DNA from: Nitrospirota bacterium
Lineage (GTDB): Bacteria; Nitrospirota; Thermodesulfovibrionia; Thermodesulfovibrionales; Magnetobacteriaceae
Direction of reading: 5' to 3'
DNA length: 64,000 bases
Assembly: GCA_015233895.1 (NCBI GenBank)
Contig: JADFXG010000015.1
Coordinates: 1-64,000, forward strand
Below, one piece after another: positions 9,501 through 18,044 of this stretch. Under the pieces are notes generated by a model that did not search any database, was not told where the DNA came from, and saw nothing but the letters and a program-made list of their open reading frames with translations. The translations under genes were made by a program, and so were the position numbers. Each line of letters opens with the position of its first letter. Position 1 is the first letter of the stretch.

Positions 9501-12500
9501 GATTATGATAAAAACCTGTTCACTCTCGGCCTGGTATCGCTTATGATAGCGCGGATAAGGGATTCTATCAGACGCTCACACGGCGTGGATATAAAGATGT
9601 CCAGTTTTTATAAGGAAACAAGCACTGTTAACAGACTTCTTGATTATATAAAAAAGCACTTGCCTCAGGAGGTTGTACCACCACCTGTCAATGACGCTAT
9701 AAAGAGCATACCACAGCAAAAACCAGTAAAACAGACCTTTACCGTTTATCGTAAGATTATGGACAGGGAGGCGCTGAGTCTTGATAATAGGAAACAAGCT
9801 CATTTAAATAACCTTATAAAACGTTACATAAAAAAAACCGCCGCCTCACAAACACATACCCAAAAATATCGTAGCGTATTTGCCAACATCAGAAACATTT
9901 CCGGGTTCCGTATGGAGTGGAAAGATATTATCTATCAGATAGTAGCAAAGCGCGCCGAGGGTTCAAAGATATGGGACATGGACGACAGGCAGTATTTGGA
10001 TATATCTATGGGATTTGGCGTGTATCTGTTTGGCCACAATCCGCCTTTTGTACGGGGTGAGTTGGAAAAGGAATTTTTAAATGGATTTCCCATAGGTCCT
10101 ATGTCGCAATTGGCCGCAGAGAATGCCCAGTTAATATGTGAGATGGCAAATGTAGAGCGTGTAGCATTTTTTAATACCGGTACTGAGGCCGTTATGGCAG
10201 CAGTCCGTATTGCCCGTACTGTTACCGGGAGAGATAAACTTGTCGTGTTTTCAGGCTCCTACCACGGCCACAGCGACGGAGTTTTGGCTACAGGCTATTT
10301 TGAGGGAGACATACTCCGAACCGTTCCACTTTCTCCCGGAACCCCTCAGGGAATGGTCAACGATGTTTATGTTTTAGATTATGGTGAACCGTCATCTTTG
10401 GAATTTATAGAGCACCACGGCAAAGAGATAGCCGCCGTTATGGTGGAACCGGTGCAGAGCCGGAGACCGGACTTACAGCCTGCGCAGTTTCTTAAGGCGC
10501 TGAGGGAGTTGACTCAGGACGTTGGTTGCGCTTTGATATTTGATGAGATGATAACCGGATTTAGAACTCATCCCGGCGGCGCTCAGGCATTGTTTGGAGT
10601 GAAAGCGGATATTGTGACCTACGGTAAGGTAATCGGAGGTGGGCTGCCGATCGGTGTTGTTGCAGGCAAGGCACATTACCTTGATGCGGTTGACGGCGGC
10701 TGGTGGTCATTTGATGACGCCTCATATCCTCAGAGAGAAAACACATTGATAGCTGGCACATTTAACCATCATCCGCTTGCTATGGCAGGGGCAAAGGCAG
10801 TTTTGCAGTATCTTAAAAATACCGGCCCAACCCTCCAGAGTGAACTCAACCAGCGAACCGATAATCTTTCCAAACGGATGAACGAATACCTTGCCAAAGA
10901 GGGAGTTTCAACTATCCATATGGTTAACTTTGCATCCCTGTTCCGATTTGTGCTTAAGGGGGACGATGAACTGCTTAATTATCATCTGCTTGACAGGGGA
11001 ATTTATGTGTGGGAGGGCAGGGCATGTTTCCTTTCCACAGCCCACAGCGATGACGATATTAAATTCTTTGAGGATGCCGTAAAAGACAGCATAGAGGAAA
11101 TGAAAGAGGGCGGGTTTGTGCAGTCTGACAGCGTTAAACACAAAGCTCACATTAGTGTACCAACCACGGTTTCTTTACCGGTATCCAGTGCACAAAAGCG
11201 CCTATATGCTTTAAGCCAATTTGAAGGGGGACAGCTTAGTTATCACGTGCCGGTTGTGTTTTTCATAGATGGCGTACTTGATATGAAACGATTTGGAGGT
11301 CTTTTTAATGAACTTATACAAAGACACGAAAGCCTCAGGAGCAGTTTCGTGTTTGAAAGCGGAGAGGTTCGAAACCTTATAGCTGAAAGCTTAGAGTTTG
11401 CCGTTTACTACGCAACCATAAAAGAGGATGCAGCAGACAGATTCGTAAGGGATTTCATAAGGGATTTTGATCTAAGCAAAGCGCCTTTAATAAGAGTATG
11501 TATAGCTGAAATTGAAGGCAAAAAACATCGCCATTTGTGCATAATTGATGCCCATCACATTGTCTTTGACGGCATATCAGCCGACATACTGGTTGGAGAG
11601 CTTATTAAGTTATACCGGGGGGAGGAGCTCTATCAGCTTAAAAAGCAGTATCGTGATTATACTGCATGGGAGGCAGAATATGTCAGGTCAGAGGAGTTCC
11701 AGTTACATGAGAAATTCTGGCTTGATATGCTTTCTGAAAACACTCCGGTACTGAATCTTCCCACTGACTTTCAGCGGCCAAAGATGCGCTCCTTTAATGG
11801 TAAAAGGCTTTTTGTAACTATAGATGAAAAAAGAACCAATGCTCTAAAAGAGTATTCTGCCAGATGCGGCGCATCGCTTTACTCTTTGCTATTTTCCGCC
11901 CACAGCGTACTACTACATAAACTAACCGGACAGAGTGACATGATTGTGGGCACAAACTTTGACGGCAGGAACCACGAGGACCTGACAGACGTAATCGGAA
12001 TGTTTGTTAGTACACTTGCTCTAAGGACAAAACCAGCAGCGGATAAATCTTTTGCCGGCTTTGTCAGTGAAATACAGGAAACTGTGCTTGAGGCGCTGGA
12101 TTGCCAGAGTTTCCCGTTTGAGATACTTGTAGATAAACTACATCTTAAGCGCGATATGAGTAAGAACCCCCTGTTTGATACCATGTTTGTTTACGAAAAG
12201 GTTGACACAAAGACTTTCGTATCAGGGGATTTGATTTTTACAAAATATGATTTTTCTGTAGATAAGTCTATGTTTGACCTTACGCACGAATTTTTAGAGC
12301 TTGATGGCACATTAAACATGTCTATGGAGTTTAATACGGCACTTTTTAAAGTAGAAACAATAGAGAGATTTCTAAATTTTTATGAAAACATCCTTAATTC
12401 CATATTAACTAATCCAGGGATTGCCATCCATGATATAGACATACTTTCAGATGAGGAAAAGAGGCGGCTGACATTAGATTTCAACAGCACAGCCAAAGAC

Positions 12501-15500
12501 TTTCCACTACATTTGACGATAGCGGATTTATTTGAAAAACAGGTTGAAAAAACTCCAGAAAATATTGCAATTGCATTTAATAACGTAACATATACATATA
12601 GCACACTAAATGAAGACTCTAACCGGGTTGCCAATTACTTGAAAACGCATATAACGCTAAATAAAGAGGAACTGATTGCCATAATGGCTGACCGCTCAGA
12701 GTGGACAGTTATCGCTATGCTTGGAATACTTAAGGCAGGAGCCGCTTTTCTTCCCATTGACCCTGCATACCCTGAGGACAGAATTGCCTACATGATAGAG
12801 GACAGTGGCTGCCGTGTCATGCTTACACATTTGGAAAATATAGAAAATGATAACCTTAATGTTATAAATATAAAACACATTGTCTGTGATGATTTAAAAA
12901 ATCCGGAAAGAACTATAACACCAGCCAGCCTTGCCTATGTCATATACACATCAGGCACCACGGGGCGGCCAAAAGGCGTTATGATAGAACAAGAAACCCT
13001 TGTAAATATGGCACTTGCCCATATAGATTTCTTTGAAATCAACGCCTCTGACAGAATGCTCCAGTTTTCCTCGATGTCATCTGATACATCACTTTTTGAA
13101 ATATTTCTTTCCATCTTTGCCGGAGCCGCTGTTGTGCTTATAGATAAAGAAACAATTTTTAACACAGCAAGTTTTATAAAATACACAGAGGATATGGGCG
13201 TCACATTTTTAGCGCTTCCTCCGGTTTACCTAAATAGCTTAAACAAGCCTGAAATGAAGACGGTACGTGCCATTGCCTCATGCGGTGCTCCGGCAGTTGT
13301 CAGCGACGCCCTGTTTTATGGCAAAAACAAGGTGTTTTTTAACTCCTACGGCCCAACTGAGACCACAGTTGCCGTAACGTACTACAGGCTGGATATGGAA
13401 CGCTCCTATGATGCCCATATTCCAATCGGCACTCCAATTTCAAACACGTGCATATTTATCGTTGATGAATCGCTTAATCTGGTTCCAATTGGCATTGAAG
13501 GGGAGCTTTGCATTGGCGGCAGGTGTCTAGCACGCGGATATAAGAACAAGCCTGAGATGACGGCTGAAAAATTCATAACTATAGCTGCAGCAGGAGACCA
13601 ACGGCTCTATAGAAGCGGCGATATGGGGCGGTGGCTGCCCGATGGTAACATTGAGTGTACGGGCAGAAAAGACGACCAGCTAAAAGTAAGAGGCTACAGG
13701 GTGGAGCTAAGCGAGGTGGAATATGCCATTTCATCACACCCTATGGTAAAAGCCGTGGTGGTTATAGCACGGAAATTTTTAAGTGAGACCCCGGAGCTTA
13801 TTGCTTATATAATAAAACAAGACAGTCTTTCGGCATCAGAGCTGAGGGTATATATGGGGAAACGCCTGCCTGATTATATGCTCCCTGCTTACATAGTGTT
13901 TGTAGATAAATTCCCGCTTTCCCCTAACAACAAAGTTGATAAGAAGGCTCTTCCCGATCCACTTAAAACTGACGAAGAGGTTACAAATAGCAATTTAACG
14001 GAACCATCCACTGAGACTGAAAAAATTCTCGTAAGAGTCCTCAAGACAATACTGGATAGAAAAACAGTAAGCGTAAACGATGATTTTTTTGCTCTTGGCG
14101 GGGATTCCATCAAGGCTATACAACTGATTTCCGCTCTTAACACCGAGGGTCTGTCTGTCTCGGTACGAGACGTTTTTGAAAATCCTGTGCTAACCGAAAT
14201 GGCAAGGAAAATTACCGGAGCAACTCTTTCAGAACAAGGGATTGTAAGCGGTAAGGTGCCGCTTACTGCCATACAGATGTGGTTTTTTGACAGACCTGAA
14301 GCTATTGTAACCTCATCCCATTACACACAGGGCGTCTTGCTTAACAGCGCTGGCAGGGTTGATAAAGAAATACTTACTGAGGCATTTAAGAAACTTATGG
14401 AACATCATGACGCACTCAGAATGAAATATACTTTTTCCGCTGATGGTGTAATTCAGGAGTGTTCTCCCGATATAGATAACATTTCCGTTGAGACAGTTGT
14501 TGTAGAAAATGATGCCGATATTGCAAAGCTTTGTGCCGCAGTGCCCCCCACCATTGACATTAAAAGTGGGACGCTGCTTAAGGCTATAATTTACAAAGGA
14601 CAGATGAGCGATTACCTGTTAATTGTCATACACCATTTAATAGTGGATGGCGTTTCATGGCGAATCCTTATAGAGGATCTCTCATTGTCATACACATCAA
14701 TCATTGAAAGAAAACCCGTCGCCTTTCCACCTAAGACAGAATCTTTTAAGGCATGGGCGGAAGCAGTTACTGAATATGCCGCATCACCCCAATTGTTAAA
14801 GGAGGCCGGTTACTGGCTCTCTGTGTGCGAAACCGCCACGGAACCGATAAATACCAATTTTAACTATAGAACTTATGGAACATTTGAAACGCTTAATTTT
14901 ATGCTTGATACAGAGATTACAAGGCTAATTGTAACTAATAACACGGAAACGAGGGATATACTTCTTGCGGCACTTGTATTGGCGGTCTCTGAAACTTATG
15001 GAGTAAAGTCCATCGCGGTTGAGCTTGAAGGACACGGCAGAGAGGAGATAATTGAAGGGATTAACATCTCCCGAACCGTGGGATGGTTTACCTCAGTGTA
15101 TCCTGTCATATTACAATTACCGGATGGCAATAGTCTTGATGACACTGTTAAACAAATAAAGGAAACACTAAGGAGTGTTCCGCAAAACGGTATTGGTTAT
15201 GGGATACTGGAATATATTTCAGAGGTAGAGGACTTAAGCTTATTCCAGCCTCCTCAGCTTGCCTTTAACTATCTTGGTTCCTTTGATGGAGTACAAGGGG
15301 GAGGAGTCTTTGAGTTTTCCGAAATTCCGGTTGAAAACACCATAAACCATAACCTCAGAAACGTTAACGCTCTGTCTGTGGAGGGATTTGTTGTAAATAA
15401 CGTGTTTCACGGCTCAATATCCTATTGCAACGGTGCTTATAGCACTGAAATTGTCTCAGCACTGGCTGAGGCTTTCAAAAATAACATAATTGCACTGACA

Positions 15501-16937
15501 ACGCATTTAAGTGCACAGAGTAAGGGATTGGAGGACATTTTCAGACAGCTCGGACTAAGTGCCAAAGATATTAAGGACATCTACAACCTCTCGCCTATGC
15601 AGGAGGGAATGTTGTTTCACAGGATGTACGATAAGAGCTCATCGGCCTATTTCGAACAGGTTACATTTACAGTTAACGGAGCGCTCGATGTCGAAGCTTT
15701 TATGAAAAGCTGGGAGAATGTCTTTGAAAGACACGACATCTTAAGAGCAATGTTTATTTACTCAGACAAAGCAGAGCCCCTTCAGGTGATACCCCACCAA
15801 AGACAAATGGAGTGCCAGTATGTGAATATGTCGGGAAATGGACACGACGGATTTATAGATAGCTACAGAGTACGTGACATAGAGAGAGGATTTGACCTTA
15901 CACGTGATCCTTTGATGAGGATTTATATCGTAAAGCGCAGCGATAACGTGTTTGACGTAGTGTGGAGCCATCATCATATTATAATAGACGGCTGGTGCCT
16001 TGGACTCATTATAACTGATTTATTTAAAGCCTATAGCGCATTTACTAATGGGCACAAGCCTGATGTAAAGCCGGTCCCCAGCTACGGAGATTACATTAAA
16101 TGGCTGAAAACGCTTGATACCAATATCATGATTAATTATTGGAGAGGCTACTTAGAAGGCTATGAGCGGGCGGCTTTTTTTAGCACGGCAATTGCTCAAA
16201 ACAGCGGCGTATCAGTAGCCAGTTTTAATTTAAGTGAGGAGTTAACGTTACGTTTGGATACCTTTGCAAAGAAAACCGGTGTAACCATTAGTGCTGCATT
16301 TCAGGCACTGTGGTCAGTGCTGCTTAGTAAACACACTGGCCAGGACGACGTGGTGTTTGGCCTTACAGTGTCAGGACGTCCGGTAGAAGTGCCTGACTCA
16401 GATAAAATGGTTGGTTTATTTATAAACACAATACCGGTAAGAGCTGTACTAAATGATAGTGTAACTTTCAGAGAGCTTGCTAAAAACGTACAACATGATT
16501 TTATAAACGGGAAAGCTCATCACTATTTGTCATTAGCAGACATTCAGAGTGTAACTAATTTCAAACAAGGACTCTTTGACCATGTTTTAGTATTTGAAAA
16601 CTATCCGCTAAGCGGGCAGTTAACAGAAATCTGCAAAACAACTGGTTGCAGCCTAAATATAGATGACATCAAGACATATGAGTTGACTAACTACAGTCTG
16701 AGTCTGGTTATCTACATCGGGGTTGAAATAACAATTGACTTTTGTTACAATGTCAATAGCATCAAATCTGGGCTAATCGAAACAGTTGCCTCAAAATTGA
16801 TTCAACTGGCAGAGCTTCTAACATACAGTCCTGATACAGCGGTTAATGACATAAAGGGATTGTTGGCCGGACAGGATGAATTGTTAAAGCAAAATGAGTT
16901 TCTCGATTCAGTTGGTAAAATAGACGAGGATTTTTGA
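6582..16937 (+). CDS. Hybrid PKS-NRPS: KS-AT-ACP-aminotransferase-C-A-PCP-E-C
   Basis: A 3451-residue megasynthase. KS (about 27-448) has Cys202, His337 and His377. AT (about 556-860) has GHSIG with Ser648 and a malonyl-type HAIH at 748-751. ACP has Ser986. A class III PLP aminotransferase (about 1098-1518, Lys1349) would turn the beta-keto group into a beta-amine. C (HHIVFDG, His1659) is followed by A (about 1967-2450; hand-read pocket D-T-F-A-A-C-S-V-A-K, not assignable), PCP (Ser2509), E (HHLIVDG at 2684, GRE and NYLGS motifs) and a terminal C (HHIIIDG, DCL-type entry motif). The order resembles McyE of microcystin synthesis with an added E and no C-methyltransferase. It lacks a loading domain, so the starter acyl is unknown. 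The last C needs the adenylation domain that opens NRPS-2. The ATG has an AGGAGA site, 16 nt after fkbH. Confidence 0.92.
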   Translation: MSTDQKDTLKNLYKAYKTLQLKTAKFEEPIAVIGIGCRFPGGADSPEKFWQILEKGLDVTSEVPKDRWPTDDFYNPDPDAAGKSYTKRGGFLSEPVSGFDNGFFQISPDEAKSMDPQQRMLLEVTREALENSVTNPESLVGSLTGVFIGMVNNDYASAQLRCGDLSKIDSYSITGIAASTATGRISYAYGFEGPSVAIDTACSSSLVAIHMACQSLKTGESDMALAGGVHLNLTPEGFIGFCRIKILSPDGRCRSFDAKADGMSKGEGCGIVVLKRLSDALANGDRVIAVIKGSAINQDGRSNGLTAPNGLAQEKVMRKALEKSAIEPSDVGYIEAHGSATPLGDSIEIQSITNVYRGGRSNGNALSVGTVKANIGHLEGAAGVAGFIKTALMLEKGVIPPLANFEKPNPHIQWDNVKINTSPVKWDTGSRIAAVSSYGFSGTNVHLIAGELPVTENASVSEIADYQLLNISAKTQQSLKTLAKRYHDYLIDITEDVSLADICYSAATGRAQLPYRLSVTGKTKNEMCEKLENYRNVADYGDGCVSGEITHSPKKIVFMFAGQGSQYRDMGKDLYRSSEVFRNAMDACEAFAKPITGKSILEIIYDKEDTGLINETIYTQPAIFSVEYALAMLWLSWGIKPQAVMGHSIGQYAAACVAGVFSLNDAITLVCERGRLIQSLTESGSMAVVLSDERTVSSVIEKYSETVSLATVNGPENVVISGERQAVSAVIAHFIDMDIPARELKISHAIHSVLMEPVLKDFLEAAKKVTYSQAKIPVVSNADGRFATEEIATPEFWVRHLRESVRFYDSVVNLDRWGYNVFIEVGATTTLMSLGIQCLPDNEALWVFSLGVNNSMFNMRPMRYENTNDWQQILKGLSELFVAGVEIDWKGVMGSHLTGRKKVALPTYPYERKHLWIAPVYQYQTQLAKVVPVDIAQECAQIDVSETTPQRENLNNEILTLIRKISGIDISVHDYDKNLFTLGLVSLMIARIRDSIRRSHGVDIKMSSFYKETSTVNRLLDYIKKHLPQEVVPPPVNDAIKSIPQQKPVKQTFTVYRKIMDREALSLDNRKQAHLNNLIKRYIKKTAASQTHTQKYRSVFANIRNISGFRMEWKDIIYQIVAKRAEGSKIWDMDDRQYLDISMGFGVYLFGHNPPFVRGELEKEFLNGFPIGPMSQLAAENAQLICEMANVERVAFFNTGTEAVMAAVRIARTVTGRDKLVVFSGSYHGHSDGVLATGYFEGDILRTVPLSPGTPQGMVNDVYVLDYGEPSSLEFIEHHGKEIAAVMVEPVQSRRPDLQPAQFLKALRELTQDVGCALIFDEMITGFRTHPGGAQALFGVKADIVTYGKVIGGGLPIGVVAGKAHYLDAVDGGWWSFDDASYPQRENTLIAGTFNHHPLAMAGAKAVLQYLKNTGPTLQSELNQRTDNLSKRMNEYLAKEGVSTIHMVNFASLFRFVLKGDDELLNYHLLDRGIYVWEGRACFLSTAHSDDDIKFFEDAVKDSIEEMKEGGFVQSDSVKHKAHISVPTTVSLPVSSAQKRLYALSQFEGGQLSYHVPVVFFIDGVLDMKRFGGLFNELIQRHESLRSSFVFESGEVRNLIAESLEFAVYYATIKEDAADRFVRDFIRDFDLSKAPLIRVCIAEIEGKKHRHLCIIDAHHIVFDGISADILVGELIKLYRGEELYQLKKQYRDYTAWEAEYVRSEEFQLHEKFWLDMLSENTPVLNLPTDFQRPKMRSFNGKRLFVTIDEKRTNALKEYSARCGASLYSLLFSAHSVLLHKLTGQSDMIVGTNFDGRNHEDLTDVIGMFVSTLALRTKPAADKSFAGFVSEIQETVLEALDCQSFPFEILVDKLHLKRDMSKNPLFDTMFVYEKVDTKTFVSGDLIFTKYDFSVDKSMFDLTHEFLELDGTLNMSMEFNTALFKVETIERFLNFYENILNSILTNPGIAIHDIDILSDEEKRRLTLDFNSTAKDFPLHLTIADLFEKQVEKTPENIAIAFNNVTYTYSTLNEDSNRVANYLKTHITLNKEELIAIMADRSEWTVIAMLGILKAGAAFLPIDPAYPEDRIAYMIEDSGCRVMLTHLENIENDNLNVINIKHIVCDDLKNPERTITPASLAYVIYTSGTTGRPKGVMIEQETLVNMALAHIDFFEINASDRMLQFSSMSSDTSLFEIFLSIFAGAAVVLIDKETIFNTASFIKYTEDMGVTFLALPPVYLNSLNKPEMKTVRAIASCGAPAVVSDALFYGKNKVFFNSYGPTETTVAVTYYRLDMERSYDAHIPIGTPISNTCIFIVDESLNLVPIGIEGELCIGGRCLARGYKNKPEMTAEKFITIAAAGDQRLYRSGDMGRWLPDGNIECTGRKDDQLKVRGYRVELSEVEYAISSHPMVKAVVVIARKFLSETPELIAYIIKQDSLSASELRVYMGKRLPDYMLPAYIVFVDKFPLSPNNKVDKKALPDPLKTDEEVTNSNLTEPSTETEKILVRVLKTILDRKTVSVNDDFFALGGDSIKAIQLISALNTEGLSVSVRDVFENPVLTEMARKITGATLSEQGIVSGKVPLTAIQMWFFDRPEAIVTSSHYTQGVLLNSAGRVDKEILTEAFKKLMEHHDALRMKYTFSADGVIQECSPDIDNISVETVVVENDADIAKLCAAVPPTIDIKSGTLLKAIIYKGQMSDYLLIVIHHLIVDGVSWRILIEDLSLSYTSIIERKPVAFPPKTESFKAWAEAVTEYAASPQLLKEAGYWLSVCETATEPINTNFNYRTYGTFETLNFMLDTEITRLIVTNNTETRDILLAALVLAVSETYGVKSIAVELEGHGREEIIEGINISRTVGWFTSVYPVILQLPDGNSLDDTVKQIKETLRSVPQNGIGYGILEYISEVEDLSLFQPPQLAFNYLGSFDGVQGGGVFEFSEIPVENTINHNLRNVNALSVEGFVVNNVFHGSISYCNGAYSTEIVSALAEAFKNNIIALTTHLSAQSKGLEDIFRQLGLSAKDIKDIYNLSPMQEGMLFHRMYDKSSSAYFEQVTFTVNGALDVEAFMKSWENVFERHDILRAMFIYSDKAEPLQVIPHQRQMECQYVNMSGNGHDGFIDSYRVRDIERGFDLTRDPLMRIYIVKRSDNVFDVVWSHHHIIIDGWCLGLIITDLFKAYSAFTNGHKPDVKPVPSYGDYIKWLKTLDTNIMINYWRGYLEGYERAAFFSTAIAQNSGVSVASFNLSEELTLRLDTFAKKTGVTISAAFQALWSVLLSKHTGQDDVVFGLTVSGRPVEVPDSDKMVGLFINTIPVRAVLNDSVTFRELAKNVQHDFINGKAHHYLSLADIQSVTNFKQGLFDHVLVFENYPLSGQLTEICKTTGCSLNIDDIKTYELTNYSLSLVIYIGVEITIDFCYNVNSIKSGLIETVASKLIQLAELLTYSPDTAVNDIKGLLAGQDELLKQNEFLDSVGKIDEDF

Positions 16938-16972
16938 TAAAAAATGAAATAAACTAAGAGAAGGAGATTCTT

Positions 16973-18025
16973 ATGACTTTGTGCATTTGTGGGAAACATG
17001 TTGGACTTATAGTTATGTTTGTTTTATTTGTTGCCCTGATTGTGCCTGTTACGGCAATGGCGGAGGTGGATAAAGACTATATAAGAGAACACTATCCGGA
17101 GGTTTATCGCCAAATATATGAGGAGGGTAAATCGTCTGTTTCAGCACCGGCTTCACAGTCAGGTGAACCTTCAAAGGCGGTTGATAATGTTAAACCTGCG
17201 GCACCGGCAGCAGCCGATGCGCCCAAGGTCAATGGGCCTGGTGACAACTGGTGGGAACACATCTCTCTTAAATACAAACCCTTACCGGAGAATCTCCTGT
17301 TCCACGCGGAGGCACTATTCACTCCTGTTTACAAATGGGGTAACACAACAGGATACAATATAGACGGCCAGGGTGCGGTTGTATTAAGAAAAAACCGTCT
17401 GACAAACTCCCTTAACTATCAGATTGCACAAAAGTTAACTAAAGATGCCAGCGGCTCACAAAGCACTGACGATTATCAGACCTTTCAAGAATCTCTGCAG
17501 TATGACCTGACTGAAAATTTCTACACGCAGGGCGGCTATATATGGGAACGGGACAGGGTTAATATGATAAAACACAGACATATAGAGTATGCCGGTTTAG
17601 GGTATTATTTATTTGATACGCCGCTGCATAAGCTTGAGTTTTTTTTATCAGGTGGTTATCAAACAGAGAAATACTACTCTCTGATACAAGATTTTTTAAA
17701 TATAAGCCAAAAATCGCTTCCGGTTGTGTATTTTTATGAAAGTTACAAGATTAATATCACAAGTTATCTGTTTTATAATGAGATTTTTAGAATCATACAA
17801 GATGTATCCACTACACCGGTTTTTGTTATGAATGAGGATGGAAACTATATAGCAGACCACAGGGTACACAGATACCGCTGGACCATGATAAATGCTCTTG
17901 GCTATAACATTGATAAACATCTGGCAATCATCGCATCACATAAAATGGACTATGACAGCAGTCCGTGGCCAACTGTGATTAGTACGGACAACGTTTTTAA
18001 GGTAAGCCTTAGGGTTAGCTTCTAA
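16973..18025 (+). CDS. Outer-membrane beta-barrel protein (DUF481/YdiY-like)
   Basis: A signal peptide of about 30 residues ends at a T-A-M-A cleavage site. A Pro/Ala/Ser-rich linker (about 50-88) follows, then alternating amphipathic beta strands with many aromatic residues to a terminal phenylalanine (VSLRVSF), the usual outer-membrane insertion signal. The strand pattern resembles DUF481 (YdiY) proteins, whose biochemical role is unknown. It sits in the operon between the megasynthase and the asparagine synthetase, with a strong AAGGAG site. A part in export of the product or envelope adaptation is possible, but that rests on position alone. Confidence 0.7.
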   Translation: MTLCICGKHVGLIVMFVLFVALIVPVTAMAEVDKDYIREHYPEVYRQIYEEGKSSVSAPASQSGEPSKAVDNVKPAAPAAADAPKVNGPGDNWWEHISLKYKPLPENLLFHAEALFTPVYKWGNTTGYNIDGQGAVVLRKNRLTNSLNYQIAQKLTKDASGSQSTDDYQTFQESLQYDLTENFYTQGGYIWERDRVNMIKHRHIEYAGLGYYLFDTPLHKLEFFLSGGYQTEKYYSLIQDFLNISQKSLPVVYFYESYKINITSYLFYNEIFRIIQDVSTTPVFVMNEDGNYIADHRVHRYRWTMINALGYNIDKHLAIIASHKMDYDSSPWPTVISTDNVFKVSLRVSF

Positions 18026-18044
18026 AAAGGCAAGCGTTTTAATC

